Assembly (NCBI GenBank): GCA_002723085.1
Contig: PBNK01000031.1
Coordinates: forward strand, 1-60,899
Direction: 5' to 3'
DNA length: 60,899 bases
DNA from: Crocinitomicaceae bacterium
GTDB taxonomy: Bacteria; Bacteroidota; Bacteroidia; Flavobacteriales_D; Parvicellaceae
Of this stretch, positions 53,451 to 60,899 are shown piece by piece. The position numbers and the translations under genes are program-made. Every line of letters starts with the position of its first letter. Within the stretch, counting starts at the first letter, position 1. The notes under the pieces are model-generated. The model ran no database searches, had not been told where the DNA came from, and worked only from the letters and a program-made list of their open reading frames with translations.

Positions 53451-53480
53451 AAGCTCATCTTAGATGGGCTTTTTTTTTTG
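53451..53480 (+). terminator. Terminator of groES-groEL
   Basis: A 9-bp stem (53451-53459 with 53463-53471, one wobble), a TTA loop and a run of T residues, 22 bases after the groEL stop. On the minus strand the stem is followed by TTTTAAAATTT, so it may also serve the convergent acs gene. Confidence 0.9.
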
Positions 53481-53482
53481 AG

Positions 53483-55375
53483 CTATACTTTTCCTTCAAT
53501 AATTTCGGCTACAATAGATGGGTCCAACAAAGTTGATGTATCACCCAATGAAGAGGTGTCGCCTTCAGCAACTTTTCTTAATATTCTTCTCATTATTTTA
53601 CCAGACCTTGTCTTTGGAAGACCCGAAACAAACTGAATTTTATCTGGCTTTGCAATTGGTCCAATTTCTTTAGTAATGGTTGAAAGTATTTCTTTTCTTA
53701 AATTATCTGAAGCAGCATTAATGTCTTCCAAAATAACATAGGCATAAATACCCTGTCCTTTTATTTCATGAGGAAATCCAACTACAGCACTTTCAACAAC
53801 TCTTGAATGCTCATTAATTCCATTTTCTACTTCAGCTGTTCCCATTCTGTGACCAGAAACATTAATTACATCGTCTACTCTTCCAGTAATTCTATAAAAA
53901 CCATCTTCATCTCTTCTACATCCATCTCCAGTAAAATACATCCCCGGATAAGTAGAAAAATAAACTTGCTTACATCTTTCGTGATCCCCATAAGTAGTAC
54001 GAATCATACTAGGCCAAGGATATTTAATGCATAAATTTCCTTGTACATCATTTCCAAGTATTTCTTTCCCATCAGGATCAACCAAACAAGGTTGAATACC
54101 AGGTAGTGGAAGAGCTGCAAAAGTTGGTTTCATCTTGGTAATATGAGCAAGTGGAGAAATCATTATTCCTCCAGTTTCCGTTTGCCACCAAGTGTCAACA
54201 ATCCAACAATTTTCTTTACCAATGTTTTTATAATACCAATCCCAAGCTTCTTCATTAATAGGCTCCCCAACACTTCCAAGCGTTTTTAGTGAGGATAAAT
54301 CGTATTTATCAATAAACTCAGTACCGTAAACCTGTAAAGCTCTAATGGCAGTAGGAGCTGTATAGAATAAATTAACTTTAAACTTTTCACATACTTCCCA
54401 AAATCTTCCAGCATCTGGGTAAGTTGGAACACCTTCGAACATAATAGTGGTTGAACCAGCTAATAAAGGTCCATAAACAATATAAGTATGACCAGTAATC
54501 CACCCAATATCTGCAGTGCACCAGTACACATCATCTTCGTTATATTGAAAAACATTTCTAAAACTATACTCTGCATAAACCATATATCCACCGCAATGGT
54601 GTTGAACCCCTTTTGGTTTGCCAGTAGAGCCTGAAGTATATAGCACAAATAAAGGATCTTCACTGTCCATTATTTCAGCATCACAAATAGAATTAACTAA
54701 TTCATCCTCCTCATGCCACCAAGAATCTCTTCCATCTTTCATAGTAATTTGCTGACCTGTTCTTTGTAGCACAATACATGAATTAATAGTAGGACATGTT
54801 TGTAACGCATCATCAACTATATCTTTTAAACACATTTGCTTTTTTCCTCTATACAAACCATCAGAAGTAACCAAAATATTACAATCGGCATCGTTAATTC
54901 TATCAGATAATGCTTTAGCAGAAAAACCTGCAAAAACAACAGAATGAATAGCTCCAATTCTTGCACAGGCAAGAGTAGCTATAGCTAATTCAGGGACCAT
55001 TGGCATATAAAGGCAAATTCTATCGCCTTTTTTTGCACCATTTGCTTTTAAGACATTTGAGAACCTACATACTTTTTCATGAAGCTCTTTATAAGTAATT
55101 TCTTTATGCTTTTCATCAGGATTATTTGGCTCCCATATTATAGCTGTTTTATCTGCTTTAGTATCTAAATGCCTATCTAAACAATTTTCTGTAATGTTTA
55201 ATTTGCCATTAATAAACCAATTAACAGAAGGAGTCTTAAACTCCCAATCCAAAACACGATCCCATTTTTTCTTCCATAAAAATGTAGATGCTTGCTCACT
55301 CCAAAAAGCATCGGGATTATCAACACTCTTTTTATATTGTTCCTGATATTCTGAAAAACTATTTATTTTATCCAT
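53483..55375 (-). CDS. acs: Acetyl-coenzyme A synthetase
   Basis: A 630-residue adenylate-forming enzyme. N-terminal ACS cap (FWSEQASTFLWKKKWDRVLDWEF), VLYTSGSTGKPKGVQH P-loop (about residues 254-269), VDTWWQTETGGIM (about 397-409), YFTGDGCRRDEDGFYRITGRVDDVINVSGHRMGTAEVE and the C-terminal PKTRSGKIMRRILRKVA with the acetylatable Lys (about residue 591). It turns acetate into acetyl-CoA. In this window it could recover acetate released by the 16-32 kb operon. Confidence 0.97.
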   Translation of the reverse strand: MDKINSFSEYQEQYKKSVDNPDAFWSEQASTFLWKKKWDRVLDWEFKTPSVNWFINGKLNITENCLDRHLDTKADKTAIIWEPNNPDEKHKEITYKELHEKVCRFSNVLKANGAKKGDRICLYMPMVPELAIATLACARIGAIHSVVFAGFSAKALSDRINDADCNILVTSDGLYRGKKQMCLKDIVDDALQTCPTINSCIVLQRTGQQITMKDGRDSWWHEEDELVNSICDAEIMDSEDPLFVLYTSGSTGKPKGVQHHCGGYMVYAEYSFRNVFQYNEDDVYWCTADIGWITGHTYIVYGPLLAGSTTIMFEGVPTYPDAGRFWEVCEKFKVNLFYTAPTAIRALQVYGTEFIDKYDLSSLKTLGSVGEPINEEAWDWYYKNIGKENCWIVDTWWQTETGGIMISPLAHITKMKPTFAALPLPGIQPCLVDPDGKEILGNDVQGNLCIKYPWPSMIRTTYGDHERCKQVYFSTYPGMYFTGDGCRRDEDGFYRITGRVDDVINVSGHRMGTAEVENGINEHSRVVESAVVGFPHEIKGQGIYAYVILEDINAASDNLRKEILSTITKEIGPIAKPDKIQFVSGLPKTRSGKIMRRILRKVAEGDTSSLGDTSTLLDPSIVAEIIEGKV

Positions 55376-55420
55376 TTGTAAATGATTTATTCTCTAAAAT
55401 AAGGAATTCTAAATTAGAAT

Positions 55421-57259
55421 TCAATTTAAGAACAACCATTTAAGTCCAAATTTGAGATACCTATCAGGATATGGATAATGTATAGCTGTAAAATAATTAC
55501 CGCCCAAAAGTCCAGCATTTAAATGATTAACAAGAGTATAAAACGTTACATTTTTAAGCATAAACTTAAACTCAAAATCAGAAATAAAATAGCTTCTTTG
55601 AGTAGTTGAAGTGTTTAATAAAAATGAATTAATAACTGGATCATAATTCATTAAATGAAAATCACTAAACCATTTGGTTTTTAATCCAAATAACAATTTA
55701 AAATTATCATTCTTTGGCTTTATAACATAGTTTAAATCTATACTGCTTATAAAATCTGGCAACTGATATATTTGACCTCCCCCCTGATATTGATAAACAA
55801 ATTGTGTTTTTAAGCTAAATTTATTTTTTAACAGCTCATGCTTAACTGATGTTTGTAAGACTTGAGATCGTCCATCAAACTGTTGAGGAGTCGAATATTG
55901 ATTGAAATACATTGGGTTACTTATCTCAAAAAAACGGTGTTTAAAAACGAATGCCTTCCAAGAGAAACAAGCTTCCATATTCAGGATTGTTTGATCAGAA
56001 ATATTTTGGCTCCATTGATGATGATTGCTATAAAATCTTCTGTACTCAAAAGATGGTGTTAAACGACTAGCATAAAAATTAAAATCTATTTGGCCCTCTT
56101 TAATATTAAACGTTAAAAAATTACTGAAATCAATATTTGAATTCCGATAACCACTGAAAAAATATTTTAAACCTGAATTAAATTGAAGGTTAGTTGATGA
56201 AAATACGTGATTAACAAATAAATTAAAATTATCTAATGTGGTATCAATTAAAAGGTTTTTATGATTGATCAACAATGAGTTAATACCGAAAGCCCAGAAA
56301 AAGTTTTTTTCTTTTAATTCTTTATTTGACCATAAATACAATGATGTATTTATTTCACTTTTTATAATTGAGTCGTGTGAAGAAACAGTGTCTATGTAAT
56401 TAAATAAAAAATCATTTGCATTTAATGAGTCAAAATAAAGTCTACTTTTCCTTAAAATTGAAGATTCTAAACAAACAGCCTTATTTTTTCTATTAAATGA
56501 AGAATCTATTTGATTTGAAAAATTAAAAGATTGGTTAAAATATATTTTATGCATCTTTTCTAAAGAAAATGCATTTATTAAGTTAACATCTAATAATTTT
56601 CTATTTGCTGAAACTGCATCTACTGCACTAAATAACGAGTCATTTACAATTCCACCATTTTGTTGATTATAAAGTTTATGCTGTTTAAACCCTAGCACTC
56701 CACTGTACCTACCGTTAGCTGAACTTGTACTAAAATTTGATTGAAAATAGCTATGATTCGTAGCTTGATTTTCAAAGTACCCATCAAAAGATCTTTTTAA
56801 AAACGAAACTGCATAATTGGATTTATTACTGACGTTTTGGGTATGAAAAATAGATAAATTCTGTTCCTGTTCATTGCCTGTAATATAAGTAGCTTCTACA
56901 ATAGGTGTGTCCGTAGCGAATTTTGGCAATGAAGGCTGTTCATTAAAGAAAAATGGTGTTAATACAGTTTTATTTTCTTCATAATTAAAGAATAAAGATC
57001 TAGAGACACTCCCAGGTCCTCCTGTGAACAATTCAAATTGATTTGAATCAACAAAATTTTCGAATGGATTCCAAATAGTTTGTCCTGCATTAGAATTCAA
57101 CGTTATTTCACTTAGACCTGAATCTCCTAATTGTTCAAGATTTTGATGATTTCCTAAAAAATATAAATTCTCAGTACTATCAAACACAGAGACACTATCT
57201 TCTTGACTATTACAAAAAACAACGACTAATAACCCTATTATAAGATTATATATTTTCAT
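55421..57259 (-). CDS. Putative porin (Porin_10-like outer-membrane barrel)
   Basis: A 612-residue protein with a signal peptide (about residues 1-18) and dense amphipathic beta strands with aromatic girdles. The early block TLNSNAGQTIWNPFENFVDSNQFELFTGGPGSVSRSLFFNYEENK and the later EQNLSIFHTQNVSNKSNYAVSFLKRSFDGYFENQATNHSYF strands recall the Bacteroidota Porin_10 family, from memory. It probably forms an outer-membrane barrel; substrate unknown. It is encoded between acs and a terminator on the same strand. Confidence 0.78.
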   Translation of the reverse strand: MKIYNLIIGLLVVVFCNSQEDSVSVFDSTENLYFLGNHQNLEQLGDSGLSEITLNSNAGQTIWNPFENFVDSNQFELFTGGPGSVSRSLFFNYEENKTVLTPFFFNEQPSLPKFATDTPIVEATYITGNEQEQNLSIFHTQNVSNKSNYAVSFLKRSFDGYFENQATNHSYFQSNFSTSSANGRYSGVLGFKQHKLYNQQNGGIVNDSLFSAVDAVSANRKLLDVNLINAFSLEKMHKIYFNQSFNFSNQIDSSFNRKNKAVCLESSILRKSRLYFDSLNANDFLFNYIDTVSSHDSIIKSEINTSLYLWSNKELKEKNFFWAFGINSLLINHKNLLIDTTLDNFNLFVNHVFSSTNLQFNSGLKYFFSGYRNSNIDFSNFLTFNIKEGQIDFNFYASRLTPSFEYRRFYSNHHQWSQNISDQTILNMEACFSWKAFVFKHRFFEISNPMYFNQYSTPQQFDGRSQVLQTSVKHELLKNKFSLKTQFVYQYQGGGQIYQLPDFISSIDLNYVIKPKNDNFKLLFGLKTKWFSDFHLMNYDPVINSFLLNTSTTQRSYFISDFEFKFMLKNVTFYTLVNHLNAGLLGGNYFTAIHYPYPDRYLKFGLKWLFLN

Positions 57260-57271
57260 TAAGGGTGAAAG

Positions 57272-57310
57272 TAAAAAAAAAGGCCATTACCAAAAAATGA
57301 TAATGACCTT
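57272..57310 (-). terminator. Terminator of the rpoC-DUF3467 operon
   Basis: On the minus strand a 10-bp stem (57310-57301 with 57289-57280, one wobble) around an 11-base loop is followed by nine T residues. It lies 22 bases downstream of the DUF3467 gene. Confidence 0.88.
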
Positions 57311-57332
57311 ATTAATATTAAATAAACAAAAT

Positions 57333-57650
57333 TTAAGCTTGAGTAGCTGGTCCTCCAAAATTTAAAGGAATAGCTGCCATTTGGTCTGCTTCTTTTATTG
57401 TTCCATTATTAGCTTCGTATTTAGAAATATTATCAGCTAATGCCCTTTGAAGTTTTTTAGCATGTTCTGGTGTCATAACAATTCTTGACTTAACCTTCCC
57501 TTTAGGGACTCCTGGCATTATTCTAATAAAATCTAAAATGAACTCAGAAGAAGAATGAGTAATAATTGCCAAATTAGCATAAACTCCCTCAGCTATTTCT
57601 TCAGACAATTCAATATTTAAGCCTTGTGGCTTTTCTTTCTCTTCACTCAT
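57333..57650 (-). CDS. DUF3467 protein
   Basis: A 105-residue protein with the family core INIEL-like NIELSEEIAEGVYANLAIITHSSSEFILDFIRIMPGVPKGKVKSRIVMTPEHAKKLQRALADNISKYE. Function is not established; it is often encoded directly after rpoC in Bacteroidota. Here it begins 7 bases after the rpoC stop, so it is the last gene of the rpoBC transcript. It is soluble with no membrane or signal region. Confidence 0.93.
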   Translation of the reverse strand: MSEEKEKPQGLNIELSEEIAEGVYANLAIITHSSSEFILDFIRIMPGVPKGKVKSRIVMTPEHAKKLQRALADNISKYEANNGTIKEADQMAAIPLNFGGPATQA

Positions 57651-57657
57651 TTAGAAA

Positions 57658-60600
57658 CTAATTATTCTCTTCATTAAAAACTTCAACAGATTCTTCAGAA
57701 GAAGTTTCAAGCATATTGTTTAAGTCTTCTTTAGAGCCTACAACCATTGAGTTGTATTTTCTCATACCAGTTCCTGCTGGGATTTTATGACCAACAATCA
57801 CATTTTCTTTTAGACCTAACATATGATCAACCTTACCGCTTACCGCTGCTTGATTCAAGACTTTTGTTGTTTCTTGGAATGAAGCTGCAGAAATAAAGCT
57901 ATCGGTATGTAAAGATGCTTTAGTTATTCCTTGAAGTAAAGGTTGTGCAGTAGCAGTTAATGCATCTCTAGCAACAACAGGTTTTAAATTATTTCTCTTA
58001 AGAGCAGAATTTTCATCCCTTAGTTTTCTTACTGAAACAATTTGACCAGCTTGAAGAACTGTTGAATCTCCAGGTTCAGTAACCACTTTCTTTCCGAAAA
58101 TTTTATCATTTTCCTGAATAAACTCCCACTTGTTAACTGCATTCTTTTCCAAGAATTTAGTATCCCCTGCTTCATTAATTTCAACTTTTCTCATCATTTG
58201 TCTAACAATAACTTCGAAATGCTTGTCATTAATTTTCACACCTTGTAATCTATAAACTTCTTGAATTTCATTAACAATATATTCCTGAACAGCTGTTGGA
58301 CCTTTAATTGATAAAATATCAGAAGGTGTAATAGCTCCATCAGATAATGTCTGACCAGCTTTTACAAAATCATTTTCTTGAACAAGAATATGTCTTGATA
58401 ATGGAACCAAATATTTTTTGATTTCACCAGTTCTTGCTTCAATGATAACTTCTCGATTTCCTCTTTTAATTTTACCATAAGAAGCAACACCATCAATCTC
58501 AGAAACAACAGCTGGATTTGAAGGATTTCTTGCTTCAAACATTTCTGTCACCCTTGGAAGACCACCTGTAATATCACCTGATTTACCAGATTTTCTAGGA
58601 ATCTTTACCATTACATCACCCGCTTTAATAGCATCACCATCTTTAACAATAATGTGTGCATCAACTGGTAAATTGTATGACTTTAATTCCTCTCCATCTT
58701 TAGAGTTAACAGAAATAGTTGGAATCATTTTCTTATCCCTATTTTCTTTAATTACAATTTCTGTAAACCCTGTTTGCTCATCAACCTCTTCTCTATATGT
58801 ATATCCTTCTAAAAGATTATTAAATCCTAATGAACCATCATATTCAGAAATAATAACTGCGTTATAAGGATCCCATTTACATATAACATCACCCTTTTTA
58901 AGTTTATCTTTATCATTAACTAAGAATAAAGATCCATAAGGAATATTAGCCGTCATAATTGGATTTCCTGTAGCCTTATCAATTATTTTGGCTTCTCCTG
59001 TACGACCAATTACTATTTTCTCAATTGAACCTTCATCATTAGTTCTTTCAACAGTTCTTAAACCTTCTATTTCTAAAACACCGTCATTTTTAGCAACTAA
59101 TTCTGCTTGATCTGCAATGTTCGATGCAGTTCCACCAACGTGGAAAGTTCTAAGAGTTAACTGTGTACCTGGTTCTCCAATAGATTGAGCAGCAATTACA
59201 CCAACAGCTTCGCCTTTTTGAACCATTTTGCCAGTAGCAAGATTTCTTCCGTAACATTTTGTACAAACTCCTCTTGTCAATTCACATGTTAAAACAGATC
59301 TGATTTCTACTTCCTCAATACCTGCCTCATCAATTGCAACTGCAATATCTTCATTAATTTCTTCACCTTCAGGAGCAATAACTTCACCAGTTTGTGGATT
59401 TTCAATATCAAATAAAGCCACTCTTCCAAGAATTCTATCGTATAAATTCTCAACAATATCATCACTCTTTTTAAGAGCTGAAACTGTTAAACCTCTTAAT
59501 GTTCCACAATCTTCTTCATTTATAACAACATCTTGAGCAACATCAACCAATCTTCTTGTTAAATAACCTGCATCGGCAGTTTTTAGTGCGGTATCCGCTA
59601 AACCTTTTCTTGCTCCGTGAGTAGATATAAAATATTCAAGGATTGATAAACCTTCTTTAAAGTTAGATAAAATTGGATTTTCAATAATATCTTGACCTCC
59701 AGAAGATCCAGATTTTTGAGGTTTTGCCATAAGACCCCTCATTCCTGAAAGCTGTCTAATTTGCTCCTTAGAACCCCTTGCGCCAGAATCCATCATCATG
59801 TAAACTGAATTAAAACCTTGTTGGTCTGCCTTCAATTTTTCCATTAACGTATGAGTTAATCTAGAGTTTGTATGTGTCCAAATATCAATAATTTGATTGT
59901 ATCTCTCATTATTAGTGATAAGACCCATATTATAATTCATTAAAACTTCCGAAACTTGTTCTCTAGCTTTAGTAATAAGAATATCTTTTTCTGCAGGAAC
60001 AACAACATCTCCAAGATTGAATGACAATCCTCCTTTAAAAGCCATATAATAACCCAAATCTTTAATGTCATCTAAAAATTTAGCAGTTTTTGGGACACCA
60101 GAAATTTTAATTATTGTAGTTATAATGTCTCTTAAGTTCTTTTTAGTTAACAATTGGTTGACATAACCAACTTCTTTAGGAACTAATTCATTAAAAATAA
60201 CTCTTCCTGTAGTTGTTTCAATTAATTCTTTAACATGTTCTCCGTTAACTACATTATCAACTTTAACTTTAATAGAAGCATGAAGATCAAGTCTTTTTTC
60301 GTTAAATGCTATTTTAACTTCTTCAGGAGAGTAAAAAGTCATTCCCTCACCTTTAACTGAATCTTCTTTAGTATTCTTTTTAATTTTAGTTATATAATAT
60401 AACCCCAATACCATATCCTGTGAAGGAACAGTAATAGGAGCTCCGTTAGCAGGATTTAAAATATTATGGGAAGCCAACATTAATAACTGAGCTTCAAGAA
60501 TAGCTGCATTTCCTAATGGAAGATGAACCGCCATCTGATCTCCATCAAAATCTGCATTAAACGCAGTACAAACTAGAGGGTGCAATTGAATAGCTTTTCC

Positions 60601-60899
60601 TTCAATTAGTTTAGGTTGAAATGCTTGAATCCCCAATCTGTGAAGAGTTGGTGCACGATTCAACATTACAGGGTGCCCTTTTAAAACATTTTCAAGAATA
60701 TCCCAAACTACGGGTTCTTTCCTGTCTATAATTTTTCTCGCTGATTTTACAGTTTTAACTATACCTCTTTCAATTAGTTTTCTGATAATAAAAGGTTTGT
60801 ATAATTCAGCTGCCATGTCTTTTGGTAAACCACATTCATATAATTTAAGTTCAGGTCCTACTACAATAACAGATCTAGCAGAATAATCAACTCTTTTAC
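57658..60899 (-). CDS. rpoC: RNA polymerase beta' subunit (C-terminal part, runs off the window)
   Basis: At least 1079 residues; the frame stays open to the right edge of the window, where the translation reads [18 protein letters not shown] before the first internal ATG (60816), so the true start lies beyond 60899. Visible landmarks are the catalytic [14 protein letters not shown] (Mg2+-binding Asp triad), [15 protein letters not shown], the bridge/trigger region GLVVAAQSIG-type [15 protein letters not shown], and [16 protein letters not shown] zinc site. The final part has the usual [24 protein letters not shown]. The stop is followed 7 bases later by the DUF3467 gene. Confidence 0.98.
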   Translation of the reverse strand, partial: KRVDYSARSVIVVGPELKLYECGLPKDMAAELYKPFIIRKLIERGIVKTVKSARKIIDRKEPVVWDILENVLKGHPVMLNRAPTLHRLGIQAFQPKLIEGKAIQLHPLVCTAFNADFDGDQMAVHLPLGNAAILEAQLLMLASHNILNPANGAPITVPSQDMVLGLYYITKIKKNTKEDSVKGEGMTFYSPEEVKIAFNEKRLDLHASIKVKVDNVVNGEHVKELIETTTGRVIFNELVPKEVGYVNQLLTKKNLRDIITTIIKISGVPKTAKFLDDIKDLGYYMAFKGGLSFNLGDVVVPAEKDILITKAREQVSEVLMNYNMGLITNNERYNQIIDIWTHTNSRLTHTLMEKLKADQQGFNSVYMMMDSGARGSKEQIRQLSGMRGLMAKPQKSGSSGGQDIIENPILSNFKEGLSILEYFISTHGARKGLADTALKTADAGYLTRRLVDVAQDVVINEEDCGTLRGLTVSALKKSDDIVENLYDRILGRVALFDIENPQTGEVIAPEGEEINEDIAVAIDEAGIEEVEIRSVLTCELTRGVCTKCYGRNLATGKMVQKGEAVGVIAAQSIGEPGTQLTLRTFHVGGTASNIADQAELVAKNDGVLEIEGLRTVERTNDEGSIEKIVIGRTGEAKIIDKATGNPIMTANIPYGSLFLVNDKDKLKKGDVICKWDPYNAVIISEYDGSLGFNNLLEGYTYREEVDEQTGFTEIVIKENRDKKMIPTISVNSKDGEELKSYNLPVDAHIIVKDGDAIKAGDVMVKIPRKSGKSGDITGGLPRVTEMFEARNPSNPAVVSEIDGVASYGKIKRGNREVIIEARTGEIKKYLVPLSRHILVQENDFVKAGQTLSDGAITPSDILSIKGPTAVQEYIVNEIQEVYRLQGVKINDKHFEVIVRQMMRKVEINEAGDTKFLEKNAVNKWEFIQENDKIFGKKVVTEPGDSTVLQAGQIVSVRKLRDENSALKRNNLKPVVARDALTATAQPLLQGITKASLHTDSFISAASFQETTKVLNQAAVSGKVDHMLGLKENVIVGHKIPAGTGMRKYNSMVVGSKEDLNNMLETSSEESVEVFNEENN

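Overview
The window looks like a chromosomal segment of a low-GC marine or aquatic member of the Bacteroidota, probably order Flavobacteriales. The evidence is a core type IX secretion and gliding cluster (sprF/porP-like, gldK, gldL, gldM, gldN), gldA, two predicted type IX cargo proteins (one type A and one type B C-terminal signal), Bacteroidota-type promoters (TTTG, 19-20 nt, TAnnTTTG), AT-rich leaders without clear Shine-Dalgarno sequences, and Flavobacteriales-like gene order (miaB, sigma-54 regulator, lptE, TPR, secG, groES-groEL; topA, ureohydrolase, T9SS). I saw no insertion sequence, prophage, CRISPR array or rRNA. No gene-free stretch exceeds 300 bases; the longest is about 230 bases (5575-5805).

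Layout. 1-3.6 kb: tRNA-Val, small membrane and hypothetical proteins, a four-gene run (ABA4-like protein, DUF6992-like protein, ferritin-like protein, a 45-residue DUF2256 zinc protein), a T9SS cargo protein and a pterin carbinolamine dehydratase. 3.6-8.6 kb: amino acid permease, small unknowns, lipoprotein, DUF2490 protein, and the minus-strand rsgA-dtd-MazG-like operon. 8.7-13.3 kb: gldA, a SAM-II riboswitch plus metK, der, era and initiator tRNA-fMet. 13.4-15.3 kb: a large T9SS type B adhesin-like protein.

15.5-32.0 kb: one long plus-strand operon with a TetR regulator and twelve catabolic genes: biotin-dependent acyl-CoA carboxylase (beta, alpha), a crotonase, a BKACE-family cleavage enzyme, two SDRs, three acyl-CoA dehydrogenases (one fused to an SCP2 lipid-binding domain), an acyl-CoA ligase, an ALDH3-like aldehyde dehydrogenase and an FAD amine-oxidase-fold enzyme. 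The set resembles the Atu/Liu logic (carboxylate, hydrate, cleave) used on methyl-branched isoprenoid acids, combined with homologues of animal phytol-pathway enzymes (ALDH3, PECR-like SDR, HSDL2-like SDR, SCP2). I infer an acyclic isoprenoid or phytol-type degradation pathway, with BKACE possibly in the lyase position. This is the best candidate for an undescribed system here.

32-34.7 kb: fatty-acid/sterol hydroxylase, SRPBCC protein, small membrane protein, CruF-like carotenoid protein and a MORN-like lipoprotein. 34.7-46.8 kb (minus strand): ABC-F ATPase, gldN, gldM, gldL, gldK, sprF-like protein, an arginase-fold protein that has lost most of its metal ligands, and topA. 47-53.4 kb (plus strand): miaB, sigma-54 regulator, lptE-like, TPR-like, secG, groES, groEL. 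53.5-60.9 kb (minus strand): acs, a putative porin, a DUF3467 protein and the C-terminal part of rpoC, which runs off the right edge.
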